Shown here in pieces: positions 39,640-47,799 of a stretch of 64,000 nucleotides of DNA. How positions within the stretch are numbered: position 1 is the first letter of the stretch; each line of letters begins with the position of its first letter. A program made the translations under genes and the position numbers. Below the pieces are notes generated by a model. It ran no database searches, had not been told where the DNA came from, and saw only the letters and a list, made by a program, of their open reading frames with translations. This DNA comes from Alkalispirillum mobile (GTDB lineage Bacteria; Pseudomonadota; Gammaproteobacteria; Nitrococcales; Halorhodospiraceae), in the NCBI RefSeq assembly GCF_003664325.1, contig NZ_RCDA01000001.1, forward strand, positions 1,490,866-1,554,865. The letters run 5' to 3'.

Positions 39640-40526
39640 GGTTCGTAGCTATCCGGCGGCTCCGGGAAGCGACCGACATCCACCAGTCGCTTCAGTGCCC
39701 GGATGCCGTCGTACAGCTCATCGTCAGCGGCCCGGAACCCCTCGAGGTTAAGCTTCTCCAGCAACGCCTGCCCCTCTGTATCCTGGCCCATGCCGAACAG
39801 GGCCTCGCGCAGGGCGTTGCGCTCGTCCGCCGTCGCCCCGGGGGAGGCCACTAGCGGCGGGAAACCGAAGTGTTCGGAACGGTGCACCACGCGGGTCCGC
39901 TCGGTCAGGTCCGGCCGGGACCGGGCCAGGGTCTCCCAGACGTAACCGTCCACCAGCCCGCCATGGGCCACCCGCTCGGCTACGGCCTCCACCACCTTGC
40001 GGTGGCTGAAGGTAAAGAAGGTCCGGCGGAAAAACCGCTCAGGGTCCACACCCGCCTCATCCAGCAACTGCTGCCCGTAGAGCCAGCCCGAGTTGGAGTT
40101 GGGGTCGGAATAGGCAAATACCCTGCCGGCCAGATCGCTAATGGACTCCGTCTGATCATCGTCGGCGGGCACGATGAGGTAGGCCCGGTAGAGCGGCGCA
40201 CTCTCGAACAACGGCACGGCGAGCAGGTCCAGTCGGCCCTCGTGCTGCACGTAGGGGTAGCCGCAGAGCCAGGCGAAGTCGATGCGGCCGCGCAGGGCCA
40301 GGTCCACCACCTCGCCGTAGCTGTTCCGGCGCACGAAACGCACCTCGCGGCCCACCTTTTCCTCCAGGTAGACCTGCCACTCGTCCAGGAAGCTCAGCTG
40401 GTCCTCCAGGATCACCGGCGTGAGGCCGATCCGCAGGGGCGGCGCATCCTCGTCGGCCATCACGGGGCCGGCCAGCCCGGCCAGCCAGACAAGCACCACC
40501 CCGATCCAGATATACCCTTGGCGCAT
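39636..40526 (-). CDS. arxX: Periplasmic oxyanion-binding protein (PhnD-like), sensor partner
   Basis: The 296-residue protein has a signal peptide (about 1-24, ending PVMA) and matches phosphate/phosphonate-type binding proteins (PLRIGLTPVILEDQLSFLDEWQVYLEEKVG, GRIDFAWLCGYPYVQHEG, FAYSDPNSNSGWLYGQQLL). In aio and arx systems such proteins bind arsenite and present it to the kinase; here a transporter role is unlikely because no ABC permease or ATPase is present. The ATG at 40526 has GGGAGGT upstream and begins the signal peptide. Confidence 0.87.
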   Translation of the reverse strand: MRQGYIWIGVVLVWLAGLAGPVMADEDAPPLRIGLTPVILEDQLSFLDEWQVYLEEKVGREVRFVRRNSYGEVVDLALRGRIDFAWLCGYPYVQHEGRLDLLAVPLFESAPLYRAYLIVPADDDQTESISDLAGRVFAYSDPNSNSGWLYGQQLLDEAGVDPERFFRRTFFTFSHRKVVEAVAERVAHGGLVDGYVWETLARSRPDLTERTRVVHRSEHFGFPPLVASPGATADERNALREALFGMGQDTEGQALLEKLNLEGFRAADDELYDGIRALKRLVDVGRFPEPPDSYEP

Positions 40527-40546
40527 CAGCGCACCTCCCAATGTGG

Positions 40547-40562
40547 GTTACCAACCCGTAAC
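40547..40562. promoter_or_regulatory. Upstream palindrome 1, predicted ArxR site
   Basis: GTTACCAACCCGTAAC is a dyad with GTTAC/GTAAC arms, matching the second site in 15 of 16 positions. It is 21 bp before the arxX start and about 130 bp before the arxB' -24 element. Confidence 0.6.
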
Positions 40563-40589
40563 ACCCGGCCCGATCTCTGCCTGCGCGCT

Positions 40590-40605
40590 GTTACCAACCG
40601 GTAAC
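40590..40605. promoter_or_regulatory. Upstream palindrome 2, predicted ArxR site
   Basis: GTTACCAACCGGTAAC is a perfect 6-4-6 dyad. It starts 43 bp after the first one (about four helical turns) and ends 64 bp before the sigma-54 promoter, the distance range of NtrC-type enhancers. Both copies are followed by AC, extending the repeat to 18 bp. Confidence 0.65.
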
Positions 40606-40669
40606 ACGCTGGACGCGCTTCGCTGCGTCATCCTGCCGCGAACTGCGCCATTACGCCACACCCCAACGT

Positions 40670-40684
40670 TGGCAAGGCAATTGC
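40670..40684 (+). promoter_or_regulatory. Sigma-54 promoter of the arxB'ABCD operon
   Basis: TGGCAAGGCAATTGC followed by T matches the -24/-12 consensus with exact spacing. Transcription should start near 40696, about 97 bases before arxB'. It faces the operon and lies downstream of two matching palindromes; ArxR carries the GAFTGA loop needed to use such a promoter. Confidence 0.87.
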
Positions 40685-40792
40685 TTGCTCCCAGGCAACG
40701 AGTACAAAGCATGCGCCACGGCCCGCTCCTGTCGCACACCGGACAGGGCGACGACACCACGAACAGGGCCGGGTGCCGGAGGAGAAGCCACC

Positions 40793-42046
40793 TTGTCCCA
40801 GTCCGCCGAACAATCGGCCTGGCATCGCATGGACGATGCGCAGCCCTGGTTGCTGTGGCAGCAGAACGCGTGCCTGCCGGCGCGCTCACCGCTGTCCGAC
40901 TGCCGAGCATGCGTTGATGCCTGCCCGGCGGATGCGCTGGAGGCCACGCCCGAGGGCCCGCGGTTGACCGGCGACTGCGTGGCCTGCGGCCGCTGCAGTG
41001 CGGCCTGCCCCACCGGCGCCCTGAACGGCCCCGGGCTGGACACCGCACCCCGACCGGCCCCGGCTAACCAGCCCCTGAGCGTGGACTGCTGGCGCGTGCC
41101 GCCGGACCAGTCACCGGACGGGGCCCACCGGGTGCCCTGCCTGGGGGCCCTGAGCAGCGATCGGCTCCTGCAGCTGGTCCGGTCTGGCGAGGGGCGGCCC
41201 GTGGACCTGCTGGACCGGGGTTGGTGCGAGGGCTGCCCGGCCAGCGCCGGATGCACCCGCCCACCGGTGGAAAAGGCCCTTGCCGAGTGCCACGACGCCC
41301 TGGATGAATTGGGCCTCGCCGACCGGGCCCCGCGCCTGCGCCAGGCCCCCTTGAGCCGGCGCCTGCTCCGCCAGGAGACCCCCCAGTCGGCCGGTGAGCG
41401 CCGGGTCAGCCGGCGGGGCCTGTTCCGCCGGCTGGCAGGGCACGCCGCCGGGGCATCGGAGCGCCTGCGCGGCGAGACCGGCCCACCCCCCGAGCCGGTC
41501 CCCCTGGTGGCCAACCGGGTCCGGCCGGTGCCCCGGCTCAGGCAGATGGAGGCGCTGGCGGCCCTGGCCGAGCCGCAGGATCAGACGCTGCCCAACACCC
41601 TGTTCCCGGAGGCGAGTGTGTCGGAGGCCTGCAGCAACCACGGCATCTGCGCCTCATTGTGCCCCACCGGCGCGCTGCAGAAGCAAACCGACGCGGCGGG
41701 CGACGGCCTGGATTACGACCCCCTTTACTGCATCCGCTGCGGCCTGTGCCAGCGGGTCTGCCCGGAACAGGCCATCACCATCCATGCACGGGACCAGCAC
41801 CCCTACATGGGTCGCGTCTCGCTTACCCGGCACCGCCGGCAACGTTGCCAGCAGTGCCACACCGATTTTTCCGCAGGGAAAGAGCAGCCGCTCTGCCCCG
41901 GCTGCCGCAAGGACGCCGAGCTGGCCCAGGGCGCGGGCCGCGATCTGCTCTTCGGAGCGGGCTCAAGCTCCGGGGCCGCGGGCCCCACACAAGACCCGGG
42001 CAACCCACCCGGGGATCATGATGATCAGGAGGAAACAAGGCGATGA
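40793..42046 (+). CDS. arxB': Ferredoxin-type [4Fe-4S] protein of the arx operon
   Basis: The 417-residue soluble protein is rich in cysteine motifs. An N-terminal pair (CRACVDACPADALE, CVACGRCSAACPTGAL) and a C-terminal pair (CSNHGICASLCPTGAL, CIRCGLCQRVCPEQAI) are typical of two dicluster ferredoxin domains, and a CQQC...CPGC ribbon follows. The middle (about 80-260) holds isolated cysteines (LDRGWCEGCPASAGC). It is the first gene of the operon and is commonly seen beside arxA; electron transfer or cofactor delivery are both possible. The likely start is TTG at 40793, eight bases after GGAGGAG; ATG at 40829 is the alternative. Its end overlaps arxA by four bases. Confidence 0.85.
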   Translation: MSQSAEQSAWHRMDDAQPWLLWQQNACLPARSPLSDCRACVDACPADALEATPEGPRLTGDCVACGRCSAACPTGALNGPGLDTAPRPAPANQPLSVDCWRVPPDQSPDGAHRVPCLGALSSDRLLQLVRSGEGRPVDLLDRGWCEGCPASAGCTRPPVEKALAECHDALDELGLADRAPRLRQAPLSRRLLRQETPQSAGERRVSRRGLFRRLAGHAAGASERLRGETGPPPEPVPLVANRVRPVPRLRQMEALAALAEPQDQTLPNTLFPEASVSEACSNHGICASLCPTGALQKQTDAAGDGLDYDPLYCIRCGLCQRVCPEQAITIHARDQHPYMGRVSLTRHRRQRCQQCHTDFSAGKEQPLCPGCRKDAELAQGAGRDLLFGAGSSSGAAGPTQDPGNPPGDHDDQEETRR

Positions 42047-44556
42047 AAATGATCCTGGATACGCTGCTTAACCGGCGGCGGTTCCTCAAGGCCACCGGTG
42101 CCACAGGCGCTGCGGCCGCGACCACCGCCGGGGTCGGCAAGCTGGCCGGGTTTACCGCCGCCAGCACCAACTCCACCCATGCCAATGCCCGGCCGGGTGG
42201 CGAGACCCGCGTGACCAAGAACATCTGTCACCAGTGCCCGGCCCGCTGCGGCATCAACGTCTACACCACCAACGGGCGGGTGCACGCCATCTACGGCGAC
42301 CCGGGCAACCCCATCGCCAACGGCAAGCTCTGCCCCAAGGGCCACCTGGGCACCCAGCTGCTGTATGACCCGGACCGGTTCAAGGGCCCGATGAAGCGCA
42401 CCAACCCCAACAAGGGCCGCGACGAGGACCCGGAGTTCGTGCCGATCTCCTGGGATGAGGCCTTCGACATCGTCGCCGAGCGGCTCAACCGGCTGCGCGA
42501 GAACGGTGAATCCCACCGCTTCGCCCACTTCTACGGCCGCGGCTGGGGCTCCTCCGATGCCGGCCTGTACGGTGATTTCGGCAAGCTCTACGGCACCCCG
42601 AACTCCGCCATCGGTCACGCCTCGATCTGTGCCGAGGGCTCCAAGCGGGCCAAGCGCGCCACCGACGGCAACGACTCGTACAACAGCTACGACTACCGCA
42701 ACACCAACTACATCCTGAACTTCGGCGCCAGCTTCCTGGAGGCCTTCCGCCCCTACAACTACCTGATGCAGGTGTGGGGCCACATGCGGAGCAAAAGCCC
42801 GAAGACCCGCATCACCTCCATCGATGTGCGCATGAACCCCACCATGGCGGCCTCCGACCGCTACCTGATGATCAAGCCCGGCACCGACGGCGCCCTGGCC
42901 CTGGCCATCGCCCACGTGATCCTCACCGAGGGGCTGTGGGACAAGGAGTTCGTGGGCGACTTCGAGGACGGCCGCAACCATTTCCGCACCGGCGAGACCA
43001 TCGTCGCGGATGCCTTCGAGGAGAACTGGACTCACGGCATCGCCGAATGGTGGAACGGGGAACTGAAGGACCGCACCCCGGAGTGGGCCGAAGAGATCAC
43101 CACCATCCCGGCGGCGCAGATCTACCGCACCGCCCGGGAGTTCGCCACCACCAAGCCGGCCATGGCGATCATGGAACGCGGCCCGACCGCGCACTTCAAC
43201 GGCACCTACAACGGCATGGCCGTACACGCGCTGAACGCGCTGGTGGGCAGCATGTTCGCCGAGGGCGGGCTGTTCTACCAGATGGGCCCCTCCTACGGTT
43301 CGCTGCCGGTGAGCGCGGACGACTACATGGACGACCACGCCCGGGAAATGGACGGCAAGTACCCGCGCATCGACATGGCGGGCACCGAGAAGTGGCCCAT
43401 GACCAGCCACATGATGCAGGAGTGCGCCAAGCACCACCTGGCCGGCGACCCCTACAAGCTGGACACAGCCATGTTCTTCGTCACCAACCCCATCTGGTCG
43501 GCCCCGGACCCGACCCTGTGGGAGGAGGCGCTGAAGGATGTCTTCATCATCGACACCTCGCCCTACCCCGGCGAGACCGCCATGTACGCCGACATCATCA
43601 TGCCGGAGCACACCTACCTGGAGCGGCTGCAGGACTCGCCCACCTACCCCTTCGAGGGCTGGCCCATGACGGCGCTGCGCGTCCCGGCCGTCGACCCGGT
43701 GTACGACACCAAGCACTTCGGCGACATGATCATCGAGCTCGGCAAGCGCATTAACGGCCCGATGGCCGATTACTACGCCGAACTGGGTGACGTGGAGAAC
43801 ATGCTCCGCCACCGGGCCAAGGGCTTCGCCGATGACCCGGGCGACAACGGCGTCAACGACTTCGAAAGCTGGAAAGAGAAGGGCGTCTGGTACAAGAAGC
43901 CCTACCACTGGCGCTACTGGCGCGGGAAGTTCTGGGAGTGGGACGGCGAGGACTACAACATCGAGATGACCGAGACGGAGGTCAAGGACAAGCTCATGCC
44001 CACCGGCTCGGGCAAGTTCGAGTTCAAGTCCAGCTTCCTTGAGGACCACGCCAACTACATCGCTCAGGAGATGGACATCCCGGAGGACCGGGTGGGCCTG
44101 GTGCAGTGGGTGGAACCCCGCCATACCGGCGGCGGCGACCTGCACTTCGTCACCCCCAAGACCCCGCTGCACGCCGAGGGCCGCAGCGCCAACATCCCGC
44201 AGGCGCAGGCTTACATGCAGCCCATCGTGGGCGGCCGCGGCACTTGCTACCTGGAGGTGAACCCGCAGACGGCGCGCGAGCGGGGCATCAACGACGGTGA
44301 CACCGTGCGCATCTCCGCAGAGGTCCGGGGTGAGACCAAATCCATCAAGGCCAAGGCGCGCTACATGCCCGGCCACCGCCCGGACACCCTGGTGCTGCCC
44401 ATGGAGTACGGCCACTGGGCGCAGGGCCGCTGGGCCACCGCCGAGGGGCGCGATATCAAGCCGGGGCACTCGGGCGACATCACCGAGAACCTCTCCGACC
44501 CGATCTCCGGGCTCGCCAGCTATTACACCGGCAAGGTGCGGCTGGAAAAGGCCTGA
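42043..44556 (+). CDS. arxA: Anaerobic arsenite oxidase catalytic subunit ArxA (molybdopterin enzyme)
   Basis: The 837-residue protein belongs to the DMSO-reductase family, arsenate reductase/ArxA branch. It has a Tat leader (NRRRFLK at 10-16 plus an alanine-rich run), a [4Fe-4S] site C-X2-C-X3-C-X27-C (Cys62, 65, 69, 97), the motif YGRGWG (164-169) reported to separate ArxA from ArrA (which has RYDHT there), and Cys196 in GHASICAEG as the likely molybdenum ligand. It should oxidise arsenite to arsenate in the periplasm and pass electrons through ArxB to the ArxC anchor and quinone, linked to nitrate respiration or anoxygenic photosynthesis. It could work in reverse in vitro, as the family is reversible. 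Confidence 0.93.
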   Translation: MKMILDTLLNRRRFLKATGATGAAAATTAGVGKLAGFTAASTNSTHANARPGGETRVTKNICHQCPARCGINVYTTNGRVHAIYGDPGNPIANGKLCPKGHLGTQLLYDPDRFKGPMKRTNPNKGRDEDPEFVPISWDEAFDIVAERLNRLRENGESHRFAHFYGRGWGSSDAGLYGDFGKLYGTPNSAIGHASICAEGSKRAKRATDGNDSYNSYDYRNTNYILNFGASFLEAFRPYNYLMQVWGHMRSKSPKTRITSIDVRMNPTMAASDRYLMIKPGTDGALALAIAHVILTEGLWDKEFVGDFEDGRNHFRTGETIVADAFEENWTHGIAEWWNGELKDRTPEWAEEITTIPAAQIYRTAREFATTKPAMAIMERGPTAHFNGTYNGMAVHALNALVGSMFAEGGLFYQMGPSYGSLPVSADDYMDDHAREMDGKYPRIDMAGTEKWPMTSHMMQECAKHHLAGDPYKLDTAMFFVTNPIWSAPDPTLWEEALKDVFIIDTSPYPGETAMYADIIMPEHTYLERLQDSPTYPFEGWPMTALRVPAVDPVYDTKHFGDMIIELGKRINGPMADYYAELGDVENMLRHRAKGFADDPGDNGVNDFESWKEKGVWYKKPYHWRYWRGKFWEWDGEDYNIEMTETEVKDKLMPTGSGKFEFKSSFLEDHANYIAQEMDIPEDRVGLVQWVEPRHTGGGDLHFVTPKTPLHAEGRSANIPQAQAYMQPIVGGRGTCYLEVNPQTARERGINDGDTVRISAEVRGETKSIKAKARYMPGHRPDTLVLPMEYGHWAQGRWATAEGRDIKPGHSGDITENLSDPISGLASYYTGKVRLEKA

Positions 44557-44581
44557 ACCCGATTACTGGAGGAAATGAATA

Positions 44582-45331
44582 ATGGCTAAATGGGGAATGG
44601 TCATCGACCTGGACAAGTGCACCGGGTGCCAGGCGTGCACCACGGCTTGTTCCATGGAGAACAACACCCTGCCCGGCGAGAGCTGGCAGGACGTGCTCTA
44701 TTACAACGAGGGTGAATACCCGACCGCCCAGATGAAGTGGCTGCCGCGGCCCTGCATGCAGTGCGAGGACCCGTCCTGCGTGCACGTCTGCCCGACCCGG
44801 GCCACCTACAAGGACCCTGACGCCGGCGGCATCGTCTTCGTGGACTGGAACAAGTGCATCGGCTGCAAATACTGCATGATCGCCTGCCCCTACGGCGTGC
44901 GCTTCTACGCCGATGAGCAGCCGCTCATCGAGCCGGACATGCGCGACGTCTACCCGGGCGAGAACGGCCAGATGTGGAGCCCGCCCTACCAGAACCCGGA
45001 GCAGGACTGGCGCCGGGGCATCGGCATCCAGCCCAAGGGCGTGGTCTCCAAGTGCACCTTCTGCTACCACAAGATCAGCAAGGCCCCCGAGGGCGTGCCC
45101 GATCTGGACGAGGACGATCCGGATCTCGTCGAGTACGTGCCGGCCTGCGTGCGCACCTGCCCGCCCAAGGCCCGTTTCTTCGGCGACCTGGACAACCCGG
45201 AGTCCAACGTCAACCGCATCATCGGCGACAAGAAGGGTGTCCGGTTGCTGGACCACACGGGCAACCGCCCGCAGGTCTACTACCTGGGCGCCGGCGCCGG
45301 TGTACCCGCTTTCAGCCCGCGCAATTCCTGA
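44582..45331 (+). CDS. arxB: Arx electron-transfer subunit with four [4Fe-4S] clusters
   Basis: The 249-residue DmsB/NrfC-type protein has four cysteine groups: CTGCQACTTAC (13-23), CMQCEDPSCVHVC (58-70), CIGCKYCMIAC (92-102), then CTFC with the distant CVRTC pair. It has no signal peptide and probably rides with ArxA through the Tat pathway. It carries electrons between the molybdenum centre and ArxC. The ATG is preceded by GGAGG and lies 26 bp after arxA. Confidence 0.93.
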   Translation: MAKWGMVIDLDKCTGCQACTTACSMENNTLPGESWQDVLYYNEGEYPTAQMKWLPRPCMQCEDPSCVHVCPTRATYKDPDAGGIVFVDWNKCIGCKYCMIACPYGVRFYADEQPLIEPDMRDVYPGENGQMWSPPYQNPEQDWRRGIGIQPKGVVSKCTFCYHKISKAPEGVPDLDEDDPDLVEYVPACVRTCPPKARFFGDLDNPESNVNRIIGDKKGVRLLDHTGNRPQVYYLGAGAGVPAFSPRNS

Positions 45332-45339
45332 GGGGGTGA

Positions 45340-46539
45340 ATGACCATGTCAGATAACAACGTCATGAAAGGCGGGCTGGGCACCGGGCTGCTGGTGCTCT
45401 CCGCCCTGATCCTTATCGGCTCGTTCGGCTACGTCATGACCCAGCTCATGACGCACGGCCACGCGGCCTTCAACGTCAGTTCGCAGTTGCCCTGGGGGCA
45501 GCCGATCTCCACCTACCTGTACTTCGCCCTGGCGTCGTCCGGGCTGGGCCTGATCGCCTCGCTGCCCCTGGTATTCGGCTTCAAGCAGTACTACGGCATC
45601 GCCAAGCGGGCCATCTTCCTGGCCTTCATCATCCTGATCTCCGGTATGGCGGTGCTGGCGCTGGAGCTGGGCCACACCTTCCGCATGCTGTGGGCCATCC
45701 CCTTCAACATGCAAATCCAGTCCGCCATGTTCTGGATGGGTGTGTTCTACGCCGCCGACCTGCTTTTCCTGCTCTGGAAATTCCAGAAAATGGAGGCCGG
45801 CGACTGGGACAGCAAGAACACCAAGATGGTCGGCATCGCCTCCTTCCTGGGCGTGCTGCTGGCCAGCGGCAACCTGGCGCTGATCTTCGGCATGATGAGC
45901 ATGCGTCCGTTCTGGTTCGACGGCTCGCTGCCCATCTACTTCTACCTGACCGCCGTCACCAGCGGCATGGCCGCGCTGTTCTTCTTCAGCTATATGGCCT
46001 ACGGCTTCGACCGCAGCAAGATGCCGCAGAAACTGCAGAACGCCCTGAACAACGGTCTGCCCAAGCTGTTCGCGGCGGTACTGGGGCTGACCATCCTGTT
46101 CGTGGCGGTGCGCGCCATCACCGGCCTGTACGCCAACAACCCGGAGGTCTACCACGTCTGGGCGGACTACCTGTTCGCCTCGCCGGTCTACATCCTCTCG
46201 TTGCTGTTGGGCCTGGTCGTGCCCTTCGCCCTGATGATGTCCCGGACCCTGCGCGTCAACCCGCAGGTGCAGATCCTGGTCTCCGTGCTGACCTTCGGCG
46301 GCCTGTTCGCCGAGCGCTACTTCTTCGTGGTGGGCGGCCAGGTCATCCCGCTGTTCCAGGGCACCTGGGCGTGGAACATGATCCAGTACACCCCCTCGGC
46401 CACCGAGTGGGCACTGACCATCATGGGTTCCGCCATGATCTTCACGCTCTACGTACTTGGCGAGAAGTACTTCAACCTCTCCGCCGTGCCGGAGCAGCTG
46501 GAGGAGGCAGCGGAGGCCGAGGCCCGGGCCACGGCCTGA
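45340..46539 (+). CDS. arxC: Arx membrane anchor subunit, NrfD/PsrC type
   Basis: The 399-residue polytopic protein has about ten hydrophobic segments and matches the NrfD/PsrC family (GLLVLSALILIGSFGYVM near the start, LELGHTFRMLWAIPFNMQIQSAMFWMGVFYAADLLFLLW, then YLFASPVYILSLLLGLVVPFALMM). It anchors the ArxAB complex and exchanges electrons with quinone. A second ATG at 45346 is an alternative start. It ends before a long palindromic element that separates it from arxD. Confidence 0.92.
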   Translation: MTMSDNNVMKGGLGTGLLVLSALILIGSFGYVMTQLMTHGHAAFNVSSQLPWGQPISTYLYFALASSGLGLIASLPLVFGFKQYYGIAKRAIFLAFIILISGMAVLALELGHTFRMLWAIPFNMQIQSAMFWMGVFYAADLLFLLWKFQKMEAGDWDSKNTKMVGIASFLGVLLASGNLALIFGMMSMRPFWFDGSLPIYFYLTAVTSGMAALFFFSYMAYGFDRSKMPQKLQNALNNGLPKLFAAVLGLTILFVAVRAITGLYANNPEVYHVWADYLFASPVYILSLLLGLVVPFALMMSRTLRVNPQVQILVSVLTFGGLFAERYFFVVGGQVIPLFQGTWAWNMIQYTPSATEWALTIMGSAMIFTLYVLGEKYFNLSAVPEQLEEAAEAEARATA

Positions 46540-46877
46540 AGCCGGGGCAAGGAAGGCCGGGGCAGGGAAGCCCCGGCGCCCATTTATCGACCAGTTTCTG
46601 GTGAGTGCTGCCGGGAGCGGATGATCGCTGGAAGCGACTTTGCGCACCGAGCAACGCAGGGAAAATCGGAAAAAAGCGCGTGCATGTCCGAGCGAAGCGA
46701 GTTCACGCGCGCCGATTTTCCCGAGTAGCGCAGGGCACCCCGAAGGGGTGCGCAAGTGGAGCGCCCAGCGATCATCCGCTCCCGGCAGCACTCACCAGAA
46801 ACCCCTGAACAAAGCCGTGGCCGTCCAGAATGGCAGCCACGCCCTCCCGGACAATCGAATCAGGCCAAGCCAACGCC
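46540..46877. other. arxC-arxD gap
   Basis: No gene is supported in these 338 bases. Most is the long palindrome at 46594-46802. The remaining 75 bases before arxD contain no clear promoter, so arxD may depend on read-through from arxC. Confidence 0.6.
46594..46802. mobile_element. MITE-like long inverted-repeat element inside the arx operon
   Basis: The ends are a perfect 38-bp inverted repeat: left arm 46594-46631 begins GTTTCTGGTGAGTGCTGCCG and the right arm 46765-46802 is its exact reverse complement. The interior also pairs in part (TTTGCGCACC with GGTGCGCAA, GGGAAAATCGG with CCGATTTTCCC, GCGCGTG with CACGCGC), so the whole 209 bp could fold as one long hairpin with a small side stem CACCCCGAAGGGGTG. 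No transposase frame is inside and I see no target-site duplication. A non-autonomous element or a large regulatory hairpin are the two readings. Confidence 0.75.
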
Positions 46878-47777
46878 ATGCAAAACCTGCAACAACACGC
46901 CGAACACCTGATGACCCGCGCCGAGCTCTACCTCTGCCTCGGCCAGGCCCTCATCCCGCCGGTGCAGGCCGGCTACCACCAGGCCATGGGCGAGGCCTTG
47001 CCCGCCGACCTGGACGAACTGCTGCCAGACACCGGCGCCGGGCAACAACTGCGCGACGCCATGCAGCCCATCGCCGACCACGAAACCCTGCTGCGCGGCT
47101 ACAGCCGGCTGTTCCTGGTGCCCCCCTACCCGGCACCCTTGAACGCCGCCCTCTACATCGACAAGAGCATGATGGGCCCCAGCGTCGTAGAGATGGAAGG
47201 CTACTACCAGCGCCACGGCCTGGCCAAGGACGTCAGCTTCCGCGACACCCCCGACCACCTGGCGCTGCAGCTCCAGTTCCTGGCCCTGCTGCTCGCCTCC
47301 GCCGCCCAGGCCGAGGACGACGCCGCCACCCACTACCTGGAAGAAGCGCGCGACTTCCTCAACCGCTTCCTTCGCCCCTGGCCCAACGACTGGGTGCGCA
47401 AGATCGAACAGGAAGCCCGCGACGCCCCGCACGGCGCCCCCTACCTGGTGCTTGGCCGCATGATCCGCGACAGCCTCGACCAGGATGCCCGCTGGCTGCA
47501 GGCCCAGGTGCCTGCCCCCGAGTCCGAAACCCAACCGGAGGCCACCGAACTGGCAGAGGCCTCCGCCGCCGTGGCCGCCAGCGGTGCCGGCAACCAGACC
47601 GACTGCGCCCGCTGCGGCAAACCCTTCGCGGCCTCAGGCGACCTGGCCGGCATGATGGCCACCCTGCGGGAAAAGGGCCTGGACGCCAGTCACCTGGCCG
47701 TCTGTCCCGACTGCCGCGCCGGGGCGATGGGCATGCAGCACACCAACCCGCAGTTCAAGGAAATAAAGACGCCCTGA
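46878..47777 (+). CDS. arxD: TorD-family chaperone for ArxA
   Basis: The 299-residue cytoplasmic protein matches TorD/DmsD-type chaperones that bind Tat leaders of molybdoenzymes and help cofactor insertion: helical start RAELYLCLGQALIPP, YSRLFLVPPYPAPLNAALYIDKSMMG, and YYQRHGLAKDVSFRDTPDHLALQLQFLALLL. After residue 240 there is an added tail with two CxxC pairs (CARCGKPF and CPDCRAG), probably a zinc ribbon. I set the start at 46878; the open frame extends 16 codons further without family match. It follows the palindrome after arxC. Confidence 0.88.
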   Translation: MQNLQQHAEHLMTRAELYLCLGQALIPPVQAGYHQAMGEALPADLDELLPDTGAGQQLRDAMQPIADHETLLRGYSRLFLVPPYPAPLNAALYIDKSMMGPSVVEMEGYYQRHGLAKDVSFRDTPDHLALQLQFLALLLASAAQAEDDAATHYLEEARDFLNRFLRPWPNDWVRKIEQEARDAPHGAPYLVLGRMIRDSLDQDARWLQAQVPAPESETQPEATELAEASAAVAASGAGNQTDCARCGKPFAASGDLAGMMATLREKGLDASHLAVCPDCRAGAMGMQHTNPQFKEIKTP

Positions 47778-47799
47778 TGCATGGCGGGAGAAAGCACGC

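Noticed and set aside
39636-40526. Phosphonate ABC transporter binding protein
   Set aside because: No permease or ATPase gene is nearby; the four-base overlap with a sensor kinase shows a signalling role.
42025-44469. 814-codon open frame antisense to arxA
   Set aside because: A reverse-frame shadow of a strongly conserved molybdoenzyme. Composition is skewed and no start signal is seen.
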